From assembly GCA_905182995.1 (NCBI GenBank), contig CAJJDP010000002.1:186001-250000 (forward strand): 64,000 nt of DNA. Direction: 5' to 3'. The notes under the pieces are model-generated. The model was not told where the DNA came from and did no database searches. It saw only the letters and a program-made list of their open reading frames with translations. Below are positions 22,234 to 38,607 of this stretch, in pieces (position 1 is the stretch's first letter; every line of letters begins with the position of its first letter). This DNA comes from Paramecium octaurelia (taxonomy: Eukaryota; Ciliophora; Oligohymenophorea; Peniculida; Parameciidae). The translations under genes and the position numbers were made by a program.

Positions 22234-22532
22234 GTTATTTTTATATCACCTTTATTTAGTATTGTAAATTTTTAAATAGAACTCACAACACTATGCTTGT
22301 ACATACATATTAAAAAAGATCAATTCATTATTTAATTATAAGATCTGTATTTATATTCATTAAAAATATAATGATAAACTTGGGTTTAATTTAGATTTTT
22401 AAGATAGATAAGAAAAGTATGTGAAATAAATATATTCGTATCACTGAATTTAATTTTGATATTGAAATTATATTGATAAATTTATGAAATGATATCATAA
22501 GTAACCTTTAATAATTAAAACAATTATATTTG

Positions 22533-23966
22533 TCATTTTTATTACAAGAAACTTGGAGAATCAAAACCTGATACTTCATGAAGTATTGATTATGATTACA
22601 TCATTAAGCTACTGTATTTGAGTTTAACGGCTGAATTCAATTCTCCTTCTATCACATCCATTTCTAATTCATTTTTTATTGATTATAATTATTGTAACTA
22701 TTATTCTGTTGATTCAATTCTTTGATTTATTTCTTTTAATTTAATTCTTTTAAATTAAACTAATCTATCTAAGCTATCCTCTTCAAAATGAATAAAAATT
22801 ACATCTAAATTGATAACTCCACTCTTTCTAGCTCTTATAGCATTTTAAAAGTTTTCTCTTTCTTATGAACTTCCAAAATAAGCATAATTTAACTGTTTAC
22901 CAACATGCAATCCTAAACATGTTTAACATTGAGTTTCTTCTAAGTAAAATTGATCTGACATATAAGGTATGATGGTAACAAAATTTTGAGGATACTTATG
23001 TTGAACTATATTGTTTTGACCTAAACTAATATAATATGTAAAATTCCCATGCAGGGGAGTGGATAAATAATCACAAATAATTCTACCTTTATATGTGAGT
23101 AAAGGTGAAGGAGGAATAACTCTATCATTTCTAATTAATTTAAAGGTTGATTGTTATACAACTTTTAAGCTCTAAATATTGAATACAATTCTTATTACAT
23201 TTTCCTGCTCTATCATTTTTGTTCTAAAATCGGAATCATTGGGATTGATAAAATGAGACATTACTTTTATTTCTAGATCTTTGGCGATGGCGAATCGAAA
23301 GACCTCAGCTATATAATTTCTCTATTCCTAATATCTAGCCCTATAGATGATGCATTTATTATTATTTGTTACTATTATTTCATCTAATTAGAATCCATAA
23401 GTCACTTTCTAACAATCACATATATTGTACTTCTAATTAAACGAAATGAATTATCTTGGTTTATTCTCCATCATATATCTCACAATAGACGTGATCAATA
23501 AAGTTAAAAAATAACACTAATAGTTTCTTTTTGAGGAAAACTTCGAAAGCTACCCAAGGATATAATCTTCTAGCTAAATTAAGTTTGAGAACATACACAT
23601 TTATTAAAGACTTTACTCAAAAGTTATAGGTTGATAAAGTAAAGATCGAAGACCTAAAACATAAAAATATTAATCCTTAAATTATAGCCCATATAATTTG
23701 CAAGACATTATTTTTTACTTAGTATCCTTTTGCGAATATTTTATGATATTGTTTAGATTAAAACTTTTTGGATAATTGGCGATACTAAATAATTTTGGAT
23801 TATATGAAAATTCTGGATCGCTTATTCTTTTCTCAAGAGTATCCTCTTCTTTGGCTTTCTGAATCATTTAACTTAATTGTAAGTCTTGCTAAAAAGATAA
23901 TTTGAAATAGGAGAACAATCCATAGAAATTGAAATTCTCACTATTTTATATAAATGTATAATCCAT
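22533..23966 (-). CDS. Intronless hypothetical protein, 477 aa
   Basis: The frame from ATG at 23966 to TGA at 22533 is open for 478 codons without any intron. It starts MDYTFIQNSENFNFYGLFSY. The middle holds beta-rich stretches (IPPSPLLTYKGRIICDYLS, GNFTYYISLG) and a late motif LGLHVGKQLNYAYFGSSQER that looks like a folded domain strand-helix end. The last 80 residues are coiled coil (IKLKEINQRIESTEQQLQQL). I recognise no family; the folded part could be a pleckstrin-like or lipid-binding fold, but I cannot show that. The start is 55 bp from the stop of the secreted-protein gene upstream on the same strand. An internal ATG at 23474 would give a shorter form. Confidence 0.72.
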
Positions 23967-24020
23967 TTAATAAAATAATGGTGCTTAACATTCTTTCTAT
24001 TTATCAATATTTATTAATAA

Positions 24021-24692
24021 TCATTGTTTTTCAGCTGTACCATCTGATGCTACATTGTACTCTTGATTTTCACCGTCTAGCGTTATAACTTTGACTCCAT
24101 TAACTTTTCCACTTGAACAGTTATCTCTAATGATTTCTAAGTCTTTGATTTAACCTTTAATCTTAATAACTGTCACAGGTGAATTAGAGCATTGTTTTTT
24201 ACAGTTATTCAGATTATTAACGTATTCTTTTAACAGTTTGCACAATTCCTTTTTTGCTTCGGCTCTTTCCTCAGGATCTAATATATGCTATATTTAATTT
24301 TTACTTTCTGAATCTAAGCCTTTGCATTGCTCTTTTAATAAATGCACTTAAACTAATCCTATTTAGCTTTTTGTTAATGGCAATTCCAATTTGTGTAATT
24401 TTTTCATCAATTTTTTTCCAGAAACCTAGGTTTGAACTTCTAGAAATGAACTTGACTTTTATGATAATAGGTGTTCAATTGATTTTAATATTTTGATATC
24501 ATGAGAAATAGCTTTTTAATGTTTTAATAAGTCTTCCCATTATTGCATTTGTTTTTCAATCAAAGATATTTGATCACTCTTTGCACAATCTACACTTTTG
24601 ATGTCAAATTTTGCCAGTTCTTCTAAAGACATCATTTAATCTGTAAATGCATAAGCACTCAAACAAAATAATACTGTTATTAGCAATTTCAT
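24021..24692 (-). CDS. Secreted protein of unknown function, 223 aa
   Basis: Single exon of 224 codons. The N-terminus MKLLITVLFCLSAYAFT is a classic signal peptide with a likely cleavage after AYA. The mature part is helical and charged, with cysteines in CAKSD, EQCKGL, ELCKLL, NNCKKQCSN and DNCSSG, which could form disulfides. The end is a glycine and polar-rich strand region (VNGVKVITLDGENQEYNV). Ciliates secrete such helical proteins through trichocysts or to the surface; whether this belongs to those is unknown. It is followed on the same strand by the intronless 477-aa gene after 54 bp. Confidence 0.72.
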
Positions 24693-24776
24693 TAAATTAA
24701 TATCAAAATTCGATAATTGATAATTACAAAAAGACTCATATATACAAAAAAAATCAGGTTTTTTAATTCATTTTAT

Positions 24777-25220
24777 TCAGTTATTTAAATATTCAAGTAA
24801 CTAGTCTTCATCGAAGGTAGTCTATGACCATTTATTAAGTTTATCAATTTGAATTTCTTCCTCTGTACAACATTTTTTTGTTAAAATCTGTAGTGGTTTA
24901 ACATTTATTTTTCTATAACTAGTGTATTTTGTTTTATCTTTAATGTCTAATTTTTTACTGTTCATTAAAACTATTTGCTATTATATAAGATATTTTTCAG
25001 TTGGTGTATATGATTAACCCACTGCTCCAAGACCATTAAATTTATTCAAAATAGACGGTTAGGAAAGTCTTTGTGATTAAAAATTCTCTGATTTTTATTG
25101 ATTGTTCTTCAGTGGTTTCTAAACAGAGGTAACATATATAGGTGGCAATGATTTTATTATAAGCGGCTTCTTCAAAACTTAAGATAATGAGATTTGCTTG
25201 TATTTTCTATGCAATAGCAT
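24777..25220 (-). CDS. Hypothetical protein, 147 aa
   Basis: Single exon of 148 codons with nine in-frame TAA/TAG codons. It starts MLLHRKYKQISLSQVLKKPL. The composition is basic and polar in the first two thirds. Near the C-terminus is a KKCCTEEEIQIDKLNKWSQT segment followed by an acidic end DEDQLLEYLNN. No domain is recognised. Its stop lies 84 bp upstream of the start of the secreted-protein gene on the same strand. Coding support comes from composition and length only. Confidence 0.55.
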
Positions 25221-26011
25221 GTTAGGCTTGTTTCTTTCAGATAAAATCATAGATAAAATTAAAAATATTTCTCAGATAATAAATATTCGATTAATTAAAA
25301 CAACAAAGATACAGAAAATGAGAGATACTAATACCTTAGGGGTAGAAATTACACTTATTAGTATAGGAACACATTTTAATATAATAAGAACTGTTAAATA
25401 TTTTTTGATAAAATTAAGTCTTTATATGATATTAATATATAATAGAAACTCGAAACTTGATTTATTCATAAGTTAACTAAATTTCTAATAAAATATTCAA
25501 TTTATATTGTCAATTCAGACTAAAAAAATATTTTATTAATAATTATTCTAAGTCTAATCGAGCTATTTGTTGATCTTTCTTATTGTAAAACTATTTTTTT
25601 ATATACAAATTAATTTTGCCGATTTATTTAAATTTTGGAGCAGTAAATTAAATTATTTATTATGTGAAAACTTTAATATAATAAATACAATGTAAGAGAA
25701 TAAAGACTAAAGGCATTAGTGCATAAATGGATATTGCTATCGATAATAAATTATTTAAATAGAATTTGCCATAATAAAAGACTGGAAAATTATAGAATAT
25801 CTTTGAAACTAGCCAACTGACACAAAGATTATTGTTGTTACTGATTGCTTATCTAAAGCGAATTTAGAGATAACTATATAATTAATTAGATAGCAAATTA
25901 TATTATTTCTCTAAAAACCTAATAATTTCCATCTTTTTATAATATAGGGTTTGATTAAAATGATGCTTTTATTTGATCAGTGATTGATTGACTATTAAAA
26001 TTAATATAAAA
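25221..26011. other. Intergenic, 791 bp, one doubtful frame
   Basis: AT-rich DNA between divergent genes. The right end (25727-25954) has a 75-codon frame, listed separately. I see nothing else. Confidence 0.6.
25727..25954 (+). CDS. Doubtful small protein, 75 aa
   Basis: ATG at 25727 to TGA at 25952. The first half (MDIAIDNKLFKQNLPQQKTG) looks like protein; the rest includes a leucine-rich hydrophobic stretch. It ends 57 bp before the next gene. It may be a real small membrane protein or a chance frame in DNA where only TGA stops translation. Confidence 0.25.
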
Positions 26012-27967
26012 ATGTCAAAAGAAGAAAAACTGAAAACTAAGCTTTTATAAAGCATTCATCAACAATCCTTACAAGAATATCAGCAGCACTCAAGCAATTA
26101 AAATTCAATTTAACCTTAAGTTAATGCAATCAGCGATTTTTTGAGAATAGAAAATAATTAATAAGAGAACGAAAACGAAATAGTAGATTTCGCAAAGTAA
26201 AATTTAGAAAATCCATTCAAATAATTATAAGTTACAAATATTAAATCGTAATTAAAATAGATAATAATTTCTAAAATTCCTTTCCCATAATTTTTAGCCT
26301 TCATTAAAATAACAGATAGAAGAGCACAAATAAATTACAAGGCTAAATTAGTCGCTGCCTTAAATTAGATTCTCTCAAAACATAATTCAAAAATTTAAGA
26401 TATTGATATATTGAATATAAGTTTTAATCCCATAGATGACGAGGATATTATCCTTTACATATTGATGTTATTAGAAGAATTTGTTAACAAAAATAGATCT
26501 ATTAAATTAAGTGACTTCACATAATCGGAAATCAAAGGAATGATGAAAGTTTTTTAAAAAGCAAAGGAATTTAATGTTTATAATGTTTTTAAAAAAAAAT
26601 CACTAACGTTCGTTTTAATAGTTTAAAACATAAAATTGATGTCATTTTATTTCAATAATCAAATTGATTGCTATGAATAATAACCATTTCTAAATTCAGA
26701 GGATTCAATTTGCATTGAATTGTAATAAGATTCAGTAGATGAAAACAAATTGATGGATCAAGAGAAATCCAAAGAATCAAATTAGTTAATGGCATTAGAT
26801 CAAAATAAATTAAAGTAGCAATATCAACCTATTAATTCAAATGGACAATTAGCTCATGAATTCAATAGATTTGAAAAAATGGAGGACTTTACTATTAAGA
26901 TTCTAATTTTGAGATTAAATGAGTTATAGATTCCCTTCCCAGAAATACTGAGAAGGATTAAGCTAACTTATAAAAGCAAGGACTTCGCCATATTAGATTA
27001 AAAGGGCATGTTAACTATTAATCCAGATTTTGAATTAATTAAGTAAATTTGTGCTCTTCCTTAAATACAAAAGTTTTCATAGGAATTACAGTTGCCAATG
27101 CTATCTTAATTCGTACCAAAAAGAATTAGGCAGATAATAGTTTAAAAATATTAACACTATCAAAATAAATCTATCTTAAATGCGATGGAGGAAATGATTA
27201 TTGTGATTAAAAATAAATAGTCTGATTGCTATGAGGAATTATTAAGAATATATAGGGATGATAAATTTAACATATTTCTTTAATCTATTTGGAATATTTG
27301 TGGGGATTAAATTAAAAATATATTATAAAATAAAGTAGATAGTCATAAATTATTCTCTGAATTTGGAAGTAATATTTTGCGGATTGGAACGATGCTCTTT
27401 GAGATTAAATAGAATATAGGTAATAATTTGGATTGCGATCAAACCGGGGCTAAAAATATTAGATAAATATGTATTAAATAAAATATGTAGTCTCCTCTAC
27501 TAAAAATATTTTTTTGTCGATTAACCAAAGCTTAAAAGGCTTTCCCTTTAATGCTCAAACTTCTTCATTTTTCTAATTTCAATGTCATCTTAGTAAATAG
27601 AAAATTTTGTTTAGAAGAAATCGCACAAACTAAATTGTTCATAGAATTTATGAAGAATAAATTTAATTATGATATCGAATAATAGAAGCCATCAGAAAGA
27701 GTTGAGTTAGTGTTTTTTACTAATAAGTTCATTATTGAACCTGAATCATCTGAAACTTGGCCAAGAATCATTATGCAATAGCTCCAATTGATTTATCAAA
27801 AAAGAAAAAAATACGAGTAATTGATACGGGAGGCTGTTGAAACCAAAGCATATAAATAAAATATCAAAGAGTTAAGTGCCATTTAAGAAAAATAAGATGT
27901 AAGAGCTAAAATTAAAGAACTATTATTGTTGATTTATGATTTTATAGTAAATAATAATTAAAATTGA
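26012..27967 (+). CDS. Intronless protein of unknown function, 651 aa
   Basis: The frame is open for 652 codons from ATG 26012 to TGA 27965 without any intron. It starts MSKEEKLKTKLLQSIHQQSL. The protein is lysine, glutamine and isoleucine-rich and appears helical throughout, with blocks such as KAKLVAALNQILSKH, VLIVQNIKLMSFY and FCRLTKAQKAFPLMLKLL that suggest an alpha-solenoid. The C-terminus (RIIMQQLQLIYQKRKKYEQL) is a charged helix. I recognise no catalytic motif. It ends 62 bp before the HECT ligase gene on the same strand; a scaffold or regulatory role for that ligase is possible but only by neighbourhood. Confidence 0.72.
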
Positions 27968-28029
27968 TTTGCTATGAACTAAGAATAAATATATTTTGAT
28001 TAATTTTGAAATATAATTTTTATATATTA

Positions 28030-30904
28030 ATGATAAGTAAATTCAATAAATCAAATTTCTTGCAGTAGAAAAAAGAAGAGAAGTAATCCAGAGAGTTGGA
28101 AAGGAAAAAAATTGAAATGGCATCCAAAATTTTTATATTTTATAAAAATACAAAAATTTGTAATGATCTCAAATAATCGATGATTCAATAGTATCTTCCA
28201 AAAATCCAAACTGCTTTATCTGTTCAATTTATGAAGGATCTGGTATATATAGATATTATAATAGCAAACATTTTATAAAGTCTGCAACATAACACTAAAT
28301 AAATGTCCAGAATTTTTAAAACCCTTTTTTCTTTTAAATAAAAAGAATGTTTAAAACAATGAGACCTATGTTTTAAATATGCTTCAACTGTTTAGTGGAT
28401 GCTTGTAGATTTAGTAGAATAACTTTATTTTTAACTTATTCAAGGGTAATCAATTTTTAATGAATCGACTGCATGTACTAATATTTAATTATATTTTTAG
28501 TTTTCCAAAGCCCTTTATCTGGGGTTTTACTTAATTCAGACATCCAAATAGGCTAATAATTTTATTAAATCTATCAATGAGATATTAATATCCATCCATC
28601 AATTACTAAGTGATTCTTAATTAGGTAAAAATTTATTATTATTTTAGATTTGTTTTATGCTTATTTCTAAAGACTAGATACCTAAATCTTGCTAAATAAT
28701 CTGCCTTAATTAATAGTTTAGAAAGGATTTGAAATATTTCTATTTTACTATCTAAATTTAAAAAGAAATCAATAAGCAACTTGGGATTTGGGATTTAATT
28801 ATGTGATGATGGTAGAAGAGAACAATTCATTTGATTTTAGCAACTTGATGAATCATATAAAGAAGTCTTAGCAATATAATTAGCTTATTTCTATGATGTT
28901 AACTTCAGAATAAGAATTACAATAAATAAGAAAACTATTTAATAAGTTACAAATATTAACAATTTTAAATAGTGAATTATTATTTGAAATCCTTTCTCAA
29001 TTGTTGTAGGTATTGGAGTAGAATTTTTATAGAATGAACATGCCTCAAGAGTATAAGAATTTATAATATCAAAATAATTCTGAACACAAGAAATTAAAAA
29101 TATTAAGAAAGAAAAAAGAATTCATCTAATTTACAGATTAAATAAATTTTTCAAAACTTTTGAGTCTACTAGAAAAATAATAATTCAGCAACCTCAATTC
29201 AATAAGTAAGTTCATTTATTACTTGGTTAATATTGGATAAAATAGAAAATTGGAAATTATTTAATAGATGTCGAAATTAAGATACATAGATAATGAATTT
29301 ACTAAATACTTGCTTAATTTATCGAAATTAAAAGAATTCGAAAGCATTCCTGTTGAATCTATTTCAGTTTATTGTTATTTTAAGGCTCATGAGTTTTAAT
29401 TGTTGGATGATAAGGAGTTTAAAAATACTGCACTTAAGAATGAAGCAGTAAAGCAAGAGTTAAATGAAATTTTTGGATTTATTACAGAATATGCAAAGTT
29501 TTGTATTTCTTATAATGTGAACCAACACATCTATAAGGAAATGAAACTATTTATACGAGAAATATTTGATCGTAATTAGATTTTACATTTTTATTAATGG
29601 AAGTATGAGAATATGAAAATAAACAATCATATCCCATTTTTTTCATTATTTTCACAAAGAATTGAGAAGTTCAATTAATATTTGGAAGAGGATAAGAAGC
29701 AATTCCATAGAAACATTCTGGCTATGCTTACTTATGATGAATTTGGAGAGCCAGTTGTGAAACAAAGCATGATAGTTGTAATTAGGAGAGGAGAAGAATT
29801 TTAAGATGCATTTGATTAATTGGAGAAAAAATAATTAAAGAATATCTTTCATGTAAAGTTTGTGAATTAGATGGGTATACCCGAAGATGGAATCGATGCT
29901 GGAGGAGTGACAAAAGAGTTTATAACAAGAGTAATTAATTAAGCATTGGATCCAGCATTTGGTTTATTCGTTGAGACTCCAGAGAAGACTATGATTCCTA
30001 ATCCTGCTTTTATGTAGGAAGAAAAACAGTAAAAATATATGTTAAATATTTAGAAAATACGCGTTCATTGGGAAGATAATAGGGAAGGCTATATATGAAG
30101 GAGTGCTTATAGAGAAGGTCCTAAATCAAGTGTTTCTAAACTAGGTTTTGGGAGTAACGAATACAATTAACGATTTTCGATTTTATGATTCAGATCAGTA
30201 TCATAGAATTTGCAATCTCAAGAATCAAGATGTAACTGATTTTGGATTGACTTTTTCAATTACTCAGGAGTTTTACGGATAGATTGTAGAATTTGATCTA
30301 ATTCAAAATGGGAGACAGATTAATGTGACTAATGAGAATAAAATATAGTACATCAATTTGTACTGCCATTTCAGGCTGAATAAATAGGTACAAGTATGAT
30401 AGTAATATTACAGATAAAAGAACAGAGTCAAATATTCAGGGCAGGACTGGAACAAGTAATTGATCCTGAGAAACTCAAACTGTTTACTAATCAGGAATTA
30501 TAATTGTTAATATCAGGATAGCCAGTCATTGATATATAGGATTTGATTTCGAATACCAAGTACCAGGGATACCAACCTCATGACAAGACTATTCAGGATC
30601 TTTGGAGCGTTTTGAATGACCTCGAATATGAACAGTAGAGTTAGTTTTTGTTCTTCTTCTCTTCGTGTTCCAGAGCTCCCACTTAGGTATTTTGAATAAT
30701 TTACAAGGAAAGGGATTCAAAAGTTTAGATCCCCCGTTTATGATTCAGAAAGTGCCCATTAATCATCAGAGCGAAATGTAGAAATTGCCAACTGCCTCTA
30801 CTTGCTTTAATATCCTAAAGTTGCCTGACTATAGAAATAGAGATGTCCTTAGGGAAAAATTAGTTAAAGCCATTAGTTCAAACACAGGATTTGAGTTAAC
30901 ATGA
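28030..30904 (+). CDS. HECT-type E3 ubiquitin ligase, UBE3B/UBE3C-like, 908 aa
   Basis: The C-terminal 350 residues are a HECT domain, which takes ubiquitin from an E2 onto its own cysteine and passes it to substrates. Signatures in order are [49 protein letters not shown] and the catalytic loop [14 protein letters not shown] with the active Cys. The N-terminus [17 protein letters not shown] resembles the IQ-like helix of UBE3B/UBE3C, and the middle is a helical scaffold. Six introns (22, 26, 23, 25, 26 and 26 nt) bring it to exactly 909 codons. UBE3B/C proteins associate with mitochondria or proteasomes in other organisms; location here is unknown. Confidence 0.92.
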
Positions 30905-30993
30905 ATTATAGTATATTGATATTATAACATAAATAATATTTATTTATGTAATAGTAACTTCTGAATCCTCTGCCAAATCTCAATGAGAAATAC

Positions 30994-33900
30994 ATGATTA
31001 AGTAATTATATATGCTACTCAATCAGTATTAATGGGAATGACATTTTGCCTAGCAGTGGGAGAAAATCTTCTTAGTACGATGAAAGACCTTCAGAATAAC
31101 GAAGAAGGGAAGAGCAGAAATAGGAGCTGTCTCATTATAGAGATTTATGTGAGCAATTGAATAAAGAGAATTTGTTACTTAAATCCTTCCAAATAGAAAA
31201 TAATGAGTTAAAATAAAAATAATTGCTCATGAATGTTGAGTTATCGGCTGCCCAATAGGAACTCTCAAGAATTAGAAACCAATTTGGATCTCAATAATCA
31301 ACTGATAGGCAATTATAAAAAATTTAATCAGGTATTTTATGACAGCAATTTTATAGATAATTTAAATTTGTAATAGTAAATTAGTGACTTAAACAAATAA
31401 AAACAGAATCTAGAGGCAGAACTGAAGTTATTCAAAGAAAACCGGTTAACTTAGACTATTGAAATACCAGATATGAATGTTTCATAGTATCAGAGGAAAA
31501 TAAAAGAAATGGAGGAAGATATTTAAATATTGATTGATGATTATAATAGTAGTTAAGAAAAATTAGAAAAGGCTTTGAATGAATAAAAACATCAATTCAA
31601 ATCTGACATTGATTAACTAAGAAGTCAGAACTAGTTGTTGTCTGCAGAGATCTCAGGATGGCAATAAAGGTATAACAATTTAGAAATAATGAAGAATGAA
31701 ATATCTAACAAATTAATTATTCTAGAAAAAGAAAATCAATAATTAGTGTATAAAAGTAAATATGATGAATCCTAGGCTAATCTAGAAATCATATCCTAAT
31801 TGAAAGATTAGATTACCTAATAAACCAAATAGATTAACAACCTAAAAGCAGAATTATAGTAGAAATAACAAAGTGAATCCCAATTAATTTATGAATAACA
31901 AATTATTAAATAAAAATTAGAGTAATTCTAAACCCAAACACTGAATTCATAAAAAATAGATAACCAACAACAATATAAAAATGAAATCTCTAAATTGAAG
32001 TAGGAAATAGAATAATTGTAATTAGAACATAAAGAAAATGACTTTTACAAAACTAACATATTTAATTTAAAGGAAGAATAACTGCTTTAGTAGATTAACT
32101 CTCAATAAGAGGAGATTAAAAGACTAAAGGAAGAATTAGTATCTTAGGAGGAGCAACACACCAAGAGGTTGAAAGATTAAGAACATCATTTCTAAATTGA
32201 AATCAAAAGCATCAATGAGAAATATGTTGTGTTGCAAAATGAACTTAATTGTAAACCTTAATCCTATGAAGAAAGTAGAATTAAATTTTAAACCTAATTA
32301 GAAGTTAATAATTATGAAGCATAAACAGAAAAACTTAAAAGAGATATTCGATAAATGGAATAGCAAATGAAAGAGCATGACATACAAGTTAAGCTTTGGT
32401 AGGAGAGGTTCTATGAACAGCAGACATAAAATGAAGATTTGAGATACAAACATCAAGAATTAAGAAATTAAATCAGCCAGTATCTTAGTTATAAAACTTA
32501 AAATGAATATGATTAAAAGACCATTCATAATTTAGAAGCCCTAGTAGAAGAATAATAGAATATCATGCATTCATTATATCAAAAAGAATAGCATTATAAA
32601 GAGACAATCACAAAATACATTTAGAAAATAGAAGAATTTTAGTATGTAAATAACGAAGAATCGGTAAATTAGATTTAATAATTGTAATTTTAATTGGATC
32701 AATTGTAAATTAAGATCAAAGAATAAGAGGCTTAATTAAACATTAAATCGACATAATGTTTTGATTTGGAAACATAAATTGAGATTGAGAAACTTAAGTT
32801 CTCAGAAAGAGAAATACTTATTTCAAAATAATAAAAATAAGATAAAAAAAGAATATAGCAATTAGAATTGCAAGTTGAAAACTTTTAGAAAGATTATTCT
32901 TTATTAAATCAGAAGAAGAATGAAGTTATCAAAGAGTATGTTTAGGTAGAAAATTAGTAGGATAAGGAGAGAATTATTTAATTAGAGCAATCCTTATCAA
33001 ATCTTCAATAAGAATATGTCATTATGAATTAGTAGTATCTCAATCTTCAAAATCAATGTAACACCTTAATTATTAGATAAGAACAGAGCAAAGGATCTGA
33101 AGAGGATAAAATTAAAATAAAGTAATTGGAAGAATAACTAAGAATTGTGAAGGATCAATACTATGAATTGAATTCATTGAAATAATAAGTATTGAAAGAA
33201 GTTGTCAAAGAAGTTATTGAGGTTCCATCAGAAAGTGATTAGATACTAATTAAGTAGCTGAGATAGGAATTACAATAATTATAGGCAGAATATATGATAT
33301 TAAATAATCAAAAGCGTAATTATGTTGAGGTTCAATCTGAAGTAGATAAGAATAGGATTAAAGAATTAGAAAGATAATTGATAATCTTAAGGCAAGATTA
33401 TGATGAGGTTTGTAAAAAGAAACAATTAACAATAACAGAATTTACAGAAGTTTCTTCAAAATAAGATTTGTAAAGGATTTAATAACTGGAAAAAACGGTT
33501 TAACAATTACAAGAAGAAAATTTCAAATTGCAAATTTAGTATTCTGAACAACTCAAGAAATCAGTTATAATCAATTAAGATTTTGAATAAGTTTAAGAAC
33601 TTTCATTACAATTAACTACTTTGAGGGAAGAAAATAAGAAATTGTATTTCCAATTGAATTAATAAAATGAATCACTAAAGAAATCTTCTAGTTCTGATTT
33701 TTTGAAAATCTAACAATTAGAACAGAAGATTAGGATTTTAGAATAGAGTAATTTAGAATTATAGAAATTACAATCTCAAATTAAAATAGTCAAGGAAACT
33801 GTTGAAGTAAGTAAGGATGAAGATTTATTTAAGATATAATAGTTAGAGTTATAACTATAATTAAAAACTGATGATATGTAATATCTAGAGAAACAATTAA

Positions 33901-35217
33901 ATCTTTAGAAGAAAAATGTGGAAGAATTAATATCTGCAAATGAAAAGATGAAATATGAAAATACAAAAATGAGATCATAATTATATGAATTGCAATCCTC
34001 TGTCGATGATTTGTAATTTAAGATTAAGGAGAATAGTAAGTCTTAAGAAGAAATAAAATATTATTAATAGATGATCAGTTAATATGAATAAAGAGACAAA
34101 ATGAAAAATGATTCACAAAAAGTGATTAATGAATTAAAGAGTAAGTTAAATGAATCAGAAAATCAGATAAAAAGATAATGGGGAGAATTTGAATTAAGCA
34201 AGCAAGACTATGAGTTTAAAATAAAAAGCTAAGAAACAAAATATAGCCAATAGATTTAATAATTACAATAGGAATTATAATTCAAGTTATAATCAAGTGA
34301 ATAAGAAAATTTAATATGCAAAAATACATGTAGATAAATCTAAATCTAAAATGATGAAATGTAAATAGAAATCAAAAGATTATCAGATTTGATAAGACTA
34401 AAAAATGATGAAATCAAAAAATTGAACGAAAACTTACAAATATATTCTGTCAAAATTGAGTAATACTAAACTAATTTCAAAGAGAATTAAATATAACTAT
34501 AGGAAAATTCTATATAACAAGAAAAAATGTCTTAATTAATGTAACATTGTACTAAGTTAGAAAATGCTTTAAAATAATTTGAAGAGGAAAAAAAAGTTGA
34601 AAATAAAGAGCTTCATGAACAATTCAATAAAAAGATGATGGAAGTTTAAGAAATTATCCATAAAAAAGATGATGAAATCTAATAGCTTTCTATTTACATT
34701 GCAAGTCAATAACAATAAATATAAAGTTAAGAGCTTGCTAAAATTTAATTTGCTAAATAAGATGAGTATTTATATTTCATAATTTAGCAATTAACAATTT
34801 TTGATTGAGTTATAGAATTAATTAAGTATAGTAAAACAAGAATTATTGAGGTAAACAACTTTGAAAGAAGAATATTAAAATAAAAATAATGAATTAATAC
34901 TAAAAGTACAGTTATTTTATCTAGATGTTTTAGATGGCAGAATATGAATAAGGAAATAGAGTTTCAGTTAAGCCTGATTATTAGTTGACTGAAAGGCTAA
35001 AAGGGGCAAGTAGTTATAGGAATCTTGCTACCGTTGAATACAATTTGAATGAGTCACAATTCTAAAAGGCTAATTAAATGAGAACAAGAGATTCAACAAG
35101 CCTATATAATCCTAAGCCAAATAATTTTAATCCTCTAAATTCTTCTGTATTATTTTATATATAGTGTAGATTATAAAATAAAAAGTTTTTACTCAAAAAA
35201 AGAGTTAAATATATTGA
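30994..35217 (+). CDS. Giant coiled-coil protein, 1,369 aa
   Basis: From about residue 45 to 1,270 the protein is nearly continuous coiled coil, with glutamate, lysine, glutamine and leucine heptads and only short breaks. It starts MININGNDILPSSGRKSS. The last 90 residues are different: polar and asparagine-rich (SLYNPKPNNFNPLNSS), probably disordered. Five introns (25, 25, 22, 19 and 23 nt) are needed; two lie near the start and three near the 3' end, and removing all gives exactly 1,370 codons. Long coiled-coil proteins of this kind in ciliates are usually cortical, basal-body or centrosome-related, but nothing here identifies which. It converges on the AGC kinase gene with 61 bp between stops. 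Confidence 0.88.
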
Positions 35218-35278
35218 AGACCATTTGTTTATTAATAATAAATATTTATTGATAATATTAAAATACAAGGAGTTAAAT

Positions 35279-38585
<3,307 letters not shown>

Positions 38586-38607
38586 TATCTCTACTTCTAT
38601 CAATTAC

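Noticed and set aside
30050-30062. A 13-nt intron in the HECT gene
   Set aside because: A 25-nt intron beginning a few bases earlier fixes the same frame and fits the size range of the others.
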